Shown here piece by piece: positions 30,374 to 42,414 of a stretch of DNA of 64,000 bases. The DNA is from Hormiphora californensis (Eukaryota; Ctenophora; Tentaculata; Cydippida; Pleurobrachiidae). A program made the translations under genes and the position numbers. How positions within the stretch are numbered: the stretch's first letter is position 1; every line of letters starts with the position of its first letter. The notes below the pieces were generated by a model that saw nothing but the letters and a program-made list of their open reading frames with translations, was not told where the DNA came from and searched no databases. The DNA lies in the NCBI GenBank assembly GCA_020137815.1, contig CM035362.1, forward strand, positions 150,605 through 214,604. The letters are read 5' to 3'.

Positions 30374-30379
30374 TTGATA

Positions 30380-31336
30380 ATGTCGGAAGCGAAGTACGAG
30401 GGCGATAACCCTATGATAAAACGATTAGAAGAGACGGTGGATGACTTTGTTTCTGAAGTTTACCTGTTGAATTCGGACAACACGACGAGCATCACACCAG
30501 ATGAGTTTACTCAATGTTATAGATCGATTCAAGCTGCACCCGATTCAATGTTAACCAACGACAGCTTAGCTGCGCCTAGCAAGCACTGGGGTTCGTACTT
30601 TAGACATTGTCTCAAGGACCGAACTACGAGTGAAATAATCGAGGCTACTTCGCGTATTTTTCTCTCCAGTATGAAACTTGCCCGAGCAACAATGAACAAT
30701 TTTGAAACGGTTATCAGTGTGGAAAACCTCGAGAAACAGCTGCGTGAATGTAAAGAAGAACTTGACCGCCATCGGGTTAACGTAATCGAGCTTCAGCAAA
30801 CGGTTATCAACCACCAGAAGCAACAACTCAGTACAGTGACAGCATCGGTGCAGAAGGTGAAAGCCTACTCTACTGTGCTAGCACAGAATTGTGCTGCAAC
30901 CTCCCCCAAAGTGGGAAAACCACTACCAGTGAATCATCCTACTCCCGTCCAACAGCCCGGAAGAGAGAAGAACATGGTTGTGTTTGGTCTCCCAGAAACA
31001 ACCGATAGAGTAGCTAAAACTACTTTAGACGAACTTTTTGAGGAATTAAATGAGAAACCGAAAGTGACTACGATGAAACGCATCGGCGAAAGAAATGAGA
31101 AGCGCCCTAGACCGCTCTTAGTATCCCTGGAGAAGAGAGCGACTCTCCTCGCACTCCTCAGAAAGGCACGAAACCTCAAAGACTCGAAACAGTTTTCGGC
31201 TGTTTATCTCTCTCCGGATCTTACGCCCTCTGAACTGAAAGAGCAAAAAGCTCTAAGGTCCACTTTGAAGCGGATACGATCAGAAGATCCTGACGGCTGC
31301 TACTTCATCCGTAATAATCTTATCCAAGTGGGATAG
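30380..31336 (+). CDS. Retrotransposon ORF1-like protein (coiled coil plus RRM-like domain)
   Basis: 318 aa from the ATG at 30380. A helical/coiled-coil part (ENLEKQLRECKEELDRHRVN) is followed by NMVVFGLPETTDRVAKTTLD, KVTTMKRIGERNEKRPRPLL, LLRKARNLKDSKQFSAVYLS and PDLTPSELKEQKALRSTLKR. This order (V-x-G-x-P, R-x-G, RP-L-V, lysine-rich K-x-x-x-x-F, Y-L-x-x-D-L-T) is that of ORF1 proteins of CR1/L2/RTE-like non-LTR elements and related zinc-finger-less host-domesticated copies. No ORF2 follows; an ATT microsatellite at 31466-31490 looks like the element's 3' tail. So it is an internally deleted or ORF1-only copy whose frame is still open. Confidence 0.75.
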   Translation: MSEAKYEGDNPMIKRLEETVDDFVSEVYLLNSDNTTSITPDEFTQCYRSIQAAPDSMLTNDSLAAPSKHWGSYFRHCLKDRTTSEIIEATSRIFLSSMKLARATMNNFETVISVENLEKQLRECKEELDRHRVNVIELQQTVINHQKQQLSTVTASVQKVKAYSTVLAQNCAATSPKVGKPLPVNHPTPVQQPGREKNMVVFGLPETTDRVAKTTLDELFEELNEKPKVTTMKRIGERNEKRPRPLLVSLEKRATLLALLRKARNLKDSKQFSAVYLSPDLTPSELKEQKALRSTLKRIRSEDPDGCYFIRNNLIQVG

Positions 31337-31929
31337 TTCCCCACTAACTCACCGTTATCAGAGAACCGTGCTAGGAGCAGGCAGTCTACTGCAGTCCCTT
31401 TCAAATTAAGGAAAACGAGTTGTCTGTATACAAACTGTGTCAGTGCGGGATATAAACTGTCATTTTTATTATTATTATTATTATTAATCAAGTTCTATCC
31501 AGATAGTTATTAGATCATTGTTTCCGTGCCTACTGTCCATCTCAGTCGCAAGCCCGCTTTAGGTAACTGCTGAAGCTCTAAGCCTCTCAGCCTTGTAGGA
31601 TATATATGACTTATTTGTATATGTCTGTAGTGTGAGAGCGGGACGAGTCACTTATATGACTCTAATATAAATATTGAAGTTCATTTTCATTTTTTTCTAC
31701 GGTGAGTTTTAGGACAGATGCACCAACCGGGAGGTCATGCTACGCCAAGAACGTGTGTCAGAGTTGTCACTGAGTCACTTTTCCGGCAGTATGTTTCGTC
31801 TCTTGCGGTGGGACGTCTTTGGAAGATGTCCCCAGAGGTGCAACTGCAAGGGATGTGACGGTTCACGGTTCCACTGCTTATACATAAGAATGTCCATCTG
31901 ATGGATCGAAGTGAATTGGATAGTTACAA

Positions 31930-33840
31930 GTTAAACCGTTCATTGATTAAGATGACCACTGAGATAGACCTCCGGCTATCGCGATGAGTCCAAAGTCTCT
32001 ATTGTTTTTAAAAACCCTTCTCCCCCAGGAATCAGATAGAACGGCTGAAAATGTGACACTGTAAATTGATGGTGTATTCATCAATCTAAAAGGAACTCCC
32101 GGTGATGCATCATTGATCATGTAGATACTATTACTGATTACTGAAATAAATGAAGAATAAGCCCTGGGGAAATCTCGGTGAGGGCTCTCTCTATCTGAAC
32201 CATCTCCATTCCGTATCAATCTGCCTCTTTTCGCTAAAGTAAGTGAAATTCCAAAACATCCTCCCCTCTTGCCATACAACCTCCCGGCTCCCCACCCTCA
32301 TAATCTACCCACACAAACAAGGCCAAGGGAAAGAGAGGGACGGTCTTTCCTCCTTCATTATACCCCTCTCTATCTCTACTCCTCTTCAACCTCCCCTTGA
32401 TCCTCCCCTTAATATTCCTCTCCTCCATAACTTGTCCGTATCTACTATCCCCATTCATCTTCCTCTCCTTCATCTTCCTAAAGTGCGGACTCCCCCGAGT
32501 AAAGTGTAGTATCAATTTAGTCTCTCTCATTTGTACTAACCCTTCTTTACCTCTCCCAGGATTCCGATAGAACAGCTGAAAGTTTGATACTCTGAATTGG
32601 TGGTGTATTTATCAATCTAAAAGTAACTTCCAGTAACTCGAATTCATCATGTGGACACGATTACTGATTACTGAAGTGAAGACAAGCCCTTGGGCACTCT
32701 CGGTGAGGGCTGTTTCTCTATCTGAACCATCTCCGCTCCATATCCATATGCTTCCTTTCGCAGTAAGTCAGCCTTATTCTAAACAGTTTTCCCCTTCTAC
32801 CATACAACCCCCGCCTCCCCCCACACCCACATAATCTACCCATACTTTATACCCGCCCCTCCGTCACATCCTTCTACATTCATTTCCCCCTTGGCCTTTA
32901 TTCCTCCCCTCCATCTCCCCCTTTTTCCTTCTCTCCTTCTTCCTCTACTCATTCATCCCCCTTCATCTCCCTCTCCATCCGTTCCTTCATTCCCCTTTTA
33001 TCCTACCACGTTACCCCCCCCCCCCCCTTCGACCTTCGCCCTCCTTCGTCCAGGCTTTCTAGATAGTAGATACCCATTCATTTCCCACTTCATCCCCCAT
33101 CTCCTTCATTCCCCCTTTATCCTCTCCTCCATTTCCCCCTCTCCTCCATATCCCGTCCGTATCCACTATAAGATCGAGTAAAGTGTGTATCAATTTAGTC
33201 TCTCTCATTTGTACTAACCCTTCCTTACCTCTCCCAGGATTCCGATAGAACGGCTGAAAATTTGATACTCTGGATTGGTGGTGCATTTATCAATCTAAAA
33301 GTAACTTCCAGTGACTCGAATTCATCATGTGGACACTATTACTGATTACTGAAGTGAAGAAAAGCCCTGGGGCACTCTCGGTTATGCATATATATGGCCT
33401 TTTCTCTCTGGACCATCTCCGCTCCATATCCATCTGCTTCTTTTCGCAGTAAGTCAGCCTCCCTTATTCCAAACAGTTTTCCCCTTCTACCATACAACCC
33501 CCGCTCCACCACACCCACATAATCTACCCATACTGTATACCAGCCCCTCCGTCACATCCTTCTACATTCATTTCCCCTTGGCCTGCTATTCCTCCCCTCA
33601 AATCCCCTCCATCTCCCCCTTTTTTCCTTCTCTCCTTCTTCCTCTACTCATTCATTCCCCCTTCATATCCCCCTTCCATCCGTTTTTTCATTTCACATTT
33701 TATCCTACCCCTTTATCCCCCCCGTCGACCTTCGCCCTCCTTCGTCCACCCTTTCTAGATGGTAGATACCCATTCATCCTCCATCTCCTCCTTCACCCCC
33801 CCCCCCTTTATCCTCCCCCGAACTAATCTTTCATTTTCTC
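31930..33840. repeat. Three tandem large repeat units (about 530 and 680 bp), CT-rich
   Basis: The block AGGATTCCGATAGAACGGCT ... ATCAATCTAAAAGTAACTTC ... ATTACTGATTACTGAAGTGA ... ACCATCTCCGCTCCATATCC starts near 32028, 32560 and 33236. Each is followed by a long CT-rich segment. Units two and three are more alike than unit one. A long C tract (about 33016-33026) marks unit two. No coding capacity is recognised. Confidence 0.75.
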
Positions 33841-33970
33841 CACTCTTTCATTACCAACTCCTTTCATATTACTGAAGCCCTGGGGCCCATAGGTGAGGGA
33901 TTTCTCTATCTGAAGTTCAGATTGTGAACCTTGTGTAGCTCAGACTGGATTTCATTTCATAATCTGCGAT

Positions 33971-34674
33971 GGTTACGAAATAACCCCTTTAAAGTAAGAG
34001 TGTTTTCTCACAAAACTTAGTGGATGAACGGGGAGTATCACCAGGACCATTGGTACGGTATCGAAAATTTCCAATTCTGTCTCGTTCATTAGTTATGACG
34101 TAATATGTTCATTATTTCAACTTTCATAAAATTGCTCTACAGAAAAATCTGTGCATTGTGGATTGAAATGGATGCTTACATCGTGTTCAGCGTCAAAAAA
34201 TAGTCGGGGTACCAAATTTTGGTGTCTCTACCTTGTCTGTGACGCGAGATATCGACAATTATCAAAAACGACCAAAATGGGTGAGAGAGAGATTGTTATC
34301 TTTGGGTGCTAGTTGTTTGTGTGCGCCACCCAAGTGTAACAAACTCTCTTTCTCTCACTTTGGTCGTTTTTTATATTTGTCAATATCTCGCGTCACAGAC
34401 AAGGTAGAGACACCAAAATTTGGTACCTCGACTATTTTTTGACGCTGAAAACGATGCAAGCATCCATTTCAATCCACAATGCACATATTTTTCTGTAGAG
34501 CAGTTTTATGAAAGTTGAAATAATGAACATATTACGTCATAACTAATGAACGAGACAGAATTGGAAATTTTCGATACCGTACCAATGGTCCTGGTGGTAC
34601 TCCCCGTTCATCCACTAAGTTTTGTGAGAAAACACGGTGTGCCACTCTTACTTTAAAGGGGTTATTTCGTAACC
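33971..34674. repeat. 704-bp foldback palindrome with GGTTACGAAATAACCCC ends
   Basis: GGTTACGAAATAACCCCTTT begins the left arm and AAAGGGGTTATTTCGTAACC ends the right arm. Arms of about 320-340 bp are nearly identical (for example GATGAACGGGGAGTATCACC against the complement with GTACTCCCC). The centre is near 34320. It is a MITE/foldback element. Related ends occur at about 1857 and 8056-8122. Confidence 0.92.
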
Positions 34675-35084
34675 AAACTCACTGTGTGGTGTATGCACTA
34701 TGATCCACCCCTTCATTTGGCCACATTGATACCTGAGTGAGATCGACGTTGCGACTGAGATCGATCTCAGGAGCGAGAATAGGTTGCAATGGAGCCAACC
34801 CTTTCATCTAGCCCCACCCTCATCTACCTCTCTTTCTTCATTTGTTCCCTTCATTCTCCTTCGCCATTTCCTCCTTCTATTCATTCCTCCGGAGTCCGGT
34901 CCTGCTTCATGCCCGTCCTGTACTCATCCATCTCCCCCTCTATCTCAACCTCTGTCTCCCCCTCCAATCTCCATCTCCCGCTTCATCCTCCCCTTTTAAA
35001 TCTTCTTCTACCCCTTCATCCCCTTCTCCATCTTCCTCTCTTCTGTCGGTTACAAAGAAGTAAAAGTGGCTACGAGACATGTTC

Positions 35085-35265
35085 TTGCGGCGAGTACTAG
35101 CAGATAAATTTCCACTGCGAGAGTGCGAGGTCCCTGCTAAGTTGGTGGCGCCGTCACCTCTCTAGAGACTTACAACTCAGCCCGGGCTTTGCGGGCTTCG
35201 TTTTGGCACGCTACGCAAGCGAGTTGTAAGGGTTACTGCGTCACCAACCTGCTAAGAAGAAGGCG
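35085..35265. other. Structured intergenic segment with GTTGGTGGCGCCGTCACC and CTTACAACTC/GAGTTGTAAG arms
   Basis: CTTACAACTC (about 35168) pairs with GAGTTGTAAG (about 35221). The outer CTAAGTTGGTG...GTCACC pairs partly with GTCACCAACCTGCTAAG. A small foldback, with no coding signal. Confidence 0.4.
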
Positions 35266-35454
35266 AAGAAGAGGTAGTGTTGTGTTCGTTTCCTTGGGGT
35301 TAGTTACTTAGTTTGGTAGCCCGCAGTATAGTACATGTTCACAATTTTCATTTACCTCCTTCATCTTCCCATTCATCTCATTCAATCCTCTCTTTCATTT
35401 CCTCATTACATCCTTTAAATCAAGTCATAATCTAAGACATCTCCCGAACCTCGT

Positions 35455-36095
35455 CCTGTCTTATCTCCAAAGTATCAAACCTCACCCTGTCATCTCTTCC
35501 AAACCTCACCCTGTTTTCTCTCCCAAACCTCATCATGTCTTCTCTCCCAAACCTCACCCTGTCTTCTCTCCCAAACGTCACCCTGTTTTCTCTCCCAAAC
35601 ATCACCCTGTCTTCTCTCCCAAACGTCACCCTGTCTTCTTTCCCAAACGTCACTACGTCTTCTCTCCCAAACATCACACTGTCTTCTCTCAAAAACCTCA
35701 CCCTGTCATCTCTTCCAAACCTCACCCTGTCTTCTCTCTCAAACCTCACCATGTCTTCTCTCCCAAACCTCACCCTGCCTTCTCTCCCAAACGTCACCAT
35801 GTCTTCTCTCCCAAACGCCACCCTGTCATCTCTCCCAAACGTCACCATGTCATCTCTCCCGAACGTCACTACGTCTTCTCTCACAAGAATCACTACGTCT
35901 TCTCTCCCAAACCTCACCCTGTCTTCTCTCCCAAACGTCACCCTGTCTTCTCTCCCAAACCTCACCCTGTCTTCTCTCCCAAACCTCACCCTGTCTTCTC
36001 TCCCAAACCTCACCCTGTCTTCTCTCCCGAACCCCACCCTGTATTCTCTCCCGAACCCCACCCAGCACCCTGTCTTATCTCCCAAACCTCGCCCC
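35455..36095. repeat. 24-bp minisatellite open on both strands
   Basis: About 26 copies of CTCCCAAACCTCACCCTGTC plus TTCT. Because the unit is a multiple of three and lacks stops, both strands show long ORFs (SLPNLTLS on plus; FGREDRVR on minus). Codon positions vary equally, and no start, splice or signal context supports either, so I treat it as non-coding. Confidence 0.85.
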
Positions 36096-36796
36096 ATATT
36101 CTCTGCCGAGTGTTCTGTTTGGCACTGTAATCTGGATACCACAGTAGCTAGGGTATTTTGTGATCTCATCTCTCTCCACCTCTCAGGTCCCTGGTCCCAG
36201 TTTAATGATTGGTTACGATCCGAACCTGGGACATATTGCAGTTAAATGCCGCATTCGTTTCGGTATACATCGGGTTGTCGTCAAATAAATAGATGAACAG
36301 TAGTGTTGATACTGCTGATATAATAGACTATCTTTGGTGATATTTGTGATATCCCGGTGATATTTTATAAATCTCTGTGGGCTAAAGAAAGGAGTAGGGG
36401 TTGATTATGCCACTTCCCAATTGCTGGCAGTCAGGATAAAATATTGTTTACAAATTACATCTCATGTGTTATTTTGTAATTTGTTGCTTTGTTGTATTGA
36501 CCACTAAAAACAATTTGTATCAATTTATTTCCGGCATGGTAGGGGATTCAAACCGCCCCTCGTCTTTGATTCAAGGTCAAAGATACAAGGTTTAGGGATC
36601 GCTCGCCTAATTATGTAATTGTCACAAAATGGGACTCTGTCTCAGTTCACGAACATGCTTTGTGTAGCGCGCGGGATAGGTCTAATGGTGAAATGAATCC
36701 TGCGCGCGCCGTCAGTAATGGGCGCTGGAAAGGGGTTTTCGGCAAGGGTGCGCGGGATAGACTACTGGCCCCTATCGGGGGCCAGCAACGTTTGCC

Positions 36797-37096
36797 AATA
36801 GGGATCCCTAAAAAAGTTCAGTATTTACACAGAGTTTACACAGTCTTTACACAGTCGTTACACCCAGAGCGCCCGCGCCGCTCTGGGTGTAAAGACTGCG
36901 TCTTTCGCACTCGATTTGCAGCGTTTTCGGAATCTTTTTTCGCCGCAGCGCTCAATTTACTCAATTGTGCAGCACACAATCCAATATTTTCTTAGAAAAA
37001 GCCGCAAAACGCAGCACGCGCCGCTCTGGGTGTAATGACTGTGTAAAGACTGTGTAAACTCTGTGTAAATACTGAACTTTTTTAGGGATCCCTATT
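36797..37096. mobile_element. 300-bp foldback element
   Basis: The left arm AATAGGGATCCCTAAAAAAG, with TTCAGTATTTACACAGAGTT and TACACAGTC steps, is mirrored by the right arm ending CTTTTTTAGGGATCCCTATT. The arms are about 60-90 bp, with an inner CGCCGCTCTGGGTGTAA repeat. It is inserted within an older dispersed repeat (GCCAGCAACGTTTGCC on the left, GCTAACAATTCATCGATTTT on the right). Confidence 0.85.
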
Positions 37097-37099
37097 GCT

Positions 37100-38425
37100 A
37101 ACAATTCATCGATTTTGGCGGTCGAGACGGGTTAGGGCTGTTGTTAGGATCTTTTTTATTTTGTTCAAGAAAGATTTTCCTCTAGATTTTCTTGTGTCGG
37201 GCGCCGTTACGATCTGTTTTTTTTCGTGGCCTGTTTACAGGTGCTCGCTGCCAAAAAACTAAAAAGTTGATTCACTAAAATGGCTCTTACCGCCAAACCA
37301 CTCAACCGTTTTGGCTTATTCAAAGTTTATTTGATAGGAAATGTCAAGGAAATGTCAGACTGTACGATTTTTAGTAAAAAGGCAACGTGTGTCAATGAAC
37401 AATTATAGCCAGCCTGGTCCGGGTGGTCACTGGAAAGGTTTCATTCACTCCTGAACACTGAATGTGCTACAATTATCATTTCACAAGTTTTGCCATTTAG
37501 AGAAGGCCTAGGCCCTAGGAAGCTAAAACCAGCAACCTTTACACGAAGAAATTGTCCCGGGGCCACCGGCGAAGAAAGGCTGTGTCCACTATGTCGAGCT
37601 GACTGTCAAGTGTGACATTATTTGATAGACTTCAACTTAAATGGTTGATCGTTATTGGGCGGGAGGCAGTTTGAGAGCAATTATACTTTGTTTTAAGAAG
37701 TATTATTCACCTTAATTTGCGTCATGTGAGAAACAGTACCAAGATTTATTCATTTTCTATTAACGTCACGATAGCGGCGAAACTGCTGCCCTTCGTTGTT
37801 TGCATTTCTTGTTTTATCTTTCTAGTGAATTATGCAATCTTAAATATAACTTAGTAAAGTTAAAGTTATGCGTTACTATTTCAACATAACTCTACGTAGG
37901 TCTATCCACATTTTAGTCTACTAGGTGCAGCTCAGCTCAGCTCCACAGCGTCATCTGACATGACGGAGAACAAAGAAAGAGTCACAGTCGAATGGTGATA
38001 GAAGTCGCGCCCGGCTACCCCTAAATAAGGGATAAATTGCAGTTGGTGTTGATTAAGTTTTCTGTTTATTATACCGTTCCCTTCGCTTCTTATTTGTCGG
38101 TACAACCATGATTCATGAAAATTTAAAATAACTGACGTGTTGAAATTGTGTATTGAAGGGACAAATTGAAAAATTATATTCGCATAAACTAGAGTTGCCT
38201 TGCTCGACCCTTTTTTCGTGGGTTTGAACAAAACAAGAGAGGAGATTGGAGAATATAGAGAGAGAGGTGAATTATTAATACTTTCTCTGCAGTGCACCTC
38301 TGTTTTATTAGGGTTACATGTTGCTCCTCTAATTAATGTAGAACAGGAGATATATAAAGAGTGTGTTGTATCTACAGTACTAATTAATTATATGCTAATC
38401 ATTACACCGTTTTAGGCTCCCCATA
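37100..38425. other. Upstream region of the PLXDC-like gene with dispersed repeat
   Basis: 37250-37350 is an inverted copy of the repeat at 23135-23230 and 24200-24330 (GGTTGAGTGGTTTGGCGGTT and GACATTTCCTA motifs). The rest holds no recognised gene. The CTTGCTCGACCC dispersed motif lies at 38198. No clear TATA box precedes the ATG at 38426. Confidence 0.4.
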
Positions 38426-41400
38426 ATGATATTCCAGTTTCTCTGCTTGGCCTTCCTCCAGACTGTACTCTCAGGTAACTCATTCTACAATGCGCTCTGT
38501 GAGGGTTCGGCTGCAGGGCTAGGAACCGGACGTTTTGGGATTTTCAGTTCGTTTCGTTTCGTTTCGTTTATTTTTTCTCAATTTTTTTCGTTTCGTTTCG
38601 TTTCGGTTTATGAAGACTGAAAAAAATTTCGTTTAGTTTCGTTTCGCTTATTTTTTCTCAAGTTTTTTTCGTTTCGCTTCGTTTCGGTTTATGAAGACTA
38701 AAAAATTTTCGTTTCGTTTCGTTTCGGTTATTTTTTGTCGAAAATTTTTCGTTTCGTTTCGTTTCGTTTATTTTTTCTCAAATTTTTTTCGTTTCGTTTC
38801 GTTTTGTGAAGACTGAAAAATTTTCGTTTCGTTTCGGTTTATGAAGACTGAAAAAAATTTCGTTTATTTTTCTCAAATTTTTTTCCGTTTCGTTTCGTTT
38901 CGGTTTATGAAGACTGAAAAATTGTTCGTTTCGTTTCGTTTATTTTTTCTCAAATTTTTTTCGTTTCGTTTCGTTTCGGTTATTTTTCGTGAAAAAAATG
39001 ACCGTTTCGTTTCGTTTTCGTTTGTTTCGTATAAACGTCCGGTTCCTATCAGCAGGGCAAGTACAAAGCTGCAGGCTAACATTTGGCGACACTTACTTCC
39101 TATTGCTTATTAGCCATTGGGAGAAGGTTATCACTCTTTATATTGATCGTTGTCTCCCTCTCCAGAGTATAAAGTGATTGATCAGTCTGGCAATTTGGTA
39201 GGAACATTCCAATACAATGCAAAACTTACAAAGCGTCCTGCCAAGCGAGATACGGTAAGTGTGTTGAGAGCTAATATAACCTGGACTGTGGACGGCAGTC
39301 AGTGACAACAAATGTATCTGTTCCCCTTCCCCTCAACAAATGTATCTGTTCCCCCTCCCCTCAACAAATATATCTGTCTCCCCCTCCCCTCAACAAATAC
39401 ATCTGTTCCCCCTCCCCTCAACAAATATATCTGTTCCCCCTCCCCTCAACAAATATATCTGTACCCCCCCCCCCCCCCTCAACAAATATATCTGTTCCCC
39501 CTCCCCTCAACAAATATATCTGTCCTCCCCTCCCCTCAACAAATATATCTGTCCTCCCCTCCCCTCAACAAATATATCTGTACCCCCCCCCCCCTCAACA
39601 AATATATCTGTACCCCCTCCCCTCGATTCCTCTATTATTAACACCTCGCATGTGATCACCTCGCAACATGTTGCAGGTGACACCGGGGAGCAATACAATA
39701 GTAATGGAAGACTCCCACGACTATTACAACTCAAAAGTGGTAGCTAACAGCTCCGCCTGGGTAGAGCTAAACCCCAATATAACGACATTGGACAAAACTA
39801 TGGTCCATGAGGGTTTATCGACAAAGTTCCGATATGCATATGTAAGTCATTATTTACCCCACTAGATGTTGTTTTTACCTTTGATTTTCACAAGTCTCTC
39901 ATTCTCACTTTGACTATGTCTCTCTCTCTCACTCTCTCTCTGACCTCTGAACTTCGCTCTCTCAAGCGCCACTGTTCATCTTACAGATACAGATCTGTCA
40001 TCTACCAGTTTTATGCGAGTTATTCAAATATCGACAAAAAAGGTTAAATCGATTGTACTTTCTAACTTTCTAAGAATAGTAATATATAATATATATTTCA
40101 TGCGTCATGCTTATAAATGTCGAACTGAATTACCCAGCTAATATATAACTTATACTATTCTGCTTTATTCCAGAACATACAGCTCCCCTTCACTTTTCCC
40201 TTCTACGGACTTCCACTGGAAACTATAACACCCACTACCGGTGGTGAGTATTTGGATTATTCAGTTTATTCATTTCCATATAATAGTGCAGATTGCAGAG
40301 CTAGCTTTATCTAAATGCATTATTATTAACTAGTAAGCCCGCTCGCCCTACGGGCGAATGTCGGGGATGGTCAATTGTCATACAGTAAACTAAGCAAATA
40401 GTGTAGTATCATTTGAAATTTTTAAAATCAGTAAATTTATCAGGTAAATTAACCACAGCGATTCTTTCGACAGAAAAACCACGGGTCCTCTTTTGCCAGG
40501 TCCTGAAGTATTTTATGAAGGAGCACATTTGCAAAATACTTTCACGTATTACTGCCATTTCTTATTAGTGCCATTGATACTTTGTTATTACGTGTGTTGA
40601 CAACATTTTTTGAATAATAATCACCTCTTTTGTAGGATTTTATCACGTAGTCTATAGGCGTCAGCGCCAGTTTGGGACATATGGCTCCTCCAAACTCGTT
40701 GGCGATTGTGTTGAAGTTGAGTAGTCATGTTCACGAAACGTGGTGAACAGGGGGTGAACAGATCAAATCGAGCAAACGATCAATCACACAACCGGCAGAG
40801 AGATGAATCAAGGATGCACGTGCAGTTTAAGGCTCAAGCTGGCAGGTTGCCAGGGTCCCTCTAGCCTAGAGTCTAGGGACAACACGTGCAAAAGGCCATT
40901 TCCAGGAATTTTGTGCCATATTTGGTAAAAAAACCATCACCCATCATTTCCCTATTTGCTTTAATAATAGTATGATGTAGGATAGAGCGAAATATTAGCA
41001 TAGATCTTTTAGCGCCCGGACAATTATTAAAGCTAAATTTCAATGACCGGTATGTATTTTAAATGATCTCTTATAATTCTCTCACCAGGTTTTATCTTTG
41101 TTGGAGAGCTGATTCACAGTCAACTGACAGAGACACAATATATCGCCCCCCTCATGGCAGAATTCGATCCATCGCTAGGGGAGGACTCCTATGTCTTCTA
41201 CTACATGACAGGTCAGAATGAGAACTTATTATAATATGTACTAGCATATTATAATAAGTGCACCCAATGTCATGGAGTCGTCAGGTCGTCTCAATCATGA
41301 CTTATTGACAACCCAACCAGTGCTTATTTTATGTGCTTACCTAGGCAATTGAACCGGCTTAAAAATATAGAAAGGAGCATTTCTCTCATCATCTAGTACG

Positions 41401-42372
41401 GCGACTTCGAATTCTATTCCTGTCCACTCGACGTCGAATTTAGTAAGGAATCTATTGTTGACCAGTGCTTCGCCACCCAAAATGGCATAAACTAAGAGAG
41501 ATAACTGTAACTGAAGGATCCCATTGTCATTCAACTATGCCCCCATGTTATGTAATTCGTGGATCATAATATTCTCTAACTAGAGCGCACCAAAAGGGGT
41601 GCCTCAAGCTGGGGCAGTTGAAAACCAACCCATGGTAACTAACATGGTAACCATGGTAACTATAACATGGTAACCATGGTAAATAACATGGTAACCATGG
41701 TAACTAACATGGTAACCATTGAGAATTGTTAGCCCATATGGCACATATTATATGGCATGTTAATTGTACTCTGAATGCAAAATTGCAGCCTACTGGGCGT
41801 TGTTTTTAGAAGTGTTATTCATTCAGGTAGTTTCCAAAGAAAATTAATACTTAAGTTCTGCACTGAAGTATCGCATACATTCTAACTGTGTTGTTAGGCT
41901 AGCACATCATGTTGTATACACTTGAAAACACTGTCAGTCTGTCCGTCAATCATTACTCGTTCTAAATGACTGGCATCGGTTCATTAGAATTGTCTGCAGT
42001 CGAGTCTCTTGAAGAACAGCTTAGTTAGTTATAGTATCCATGGTAACCTCCAAACATCAAAAACATATATCCTGGGAAACTCAGTAAGCAAAAACACGTT
42101 GCATAAACATGACATAGGTATACTTTTGAGTTTCTCTTTTGGACTACTTTTGAGTAAATTCGAAAAAATTGTCTCTATAGAGAGTCTTGTTATGTTCTAA
42201 CCCTCCCTTTACATAAGTTTGTATAGGCGCCCGAAACACAGTCTAGCCAGGCAAATAGAGTCTATTTCTCTGCAGTGTGTGTGATGCTCTCTCTTGTTCT
42301 AAACACTGAATGATGATCGGACTGCAGTTGTGGGTAGAGAGATCCCTCAATAGTAGTACAGAGATCTGATGT

Positions 42373-42414
<42 letters not shown>

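Noticed and set aside
35432-36245. ORFs of 236 and 245 aa on both strands
   Set aside because: Product of a stop-free 24-bp tandem repeat; both strands are equally open and no start, signal or splice feature favours one.
39302-39747. Pro/Ile/Tyr-rich ORFs in three frames
   Set aside because: Minisatellite frames in intron 2 of the PLXDC-like gene.
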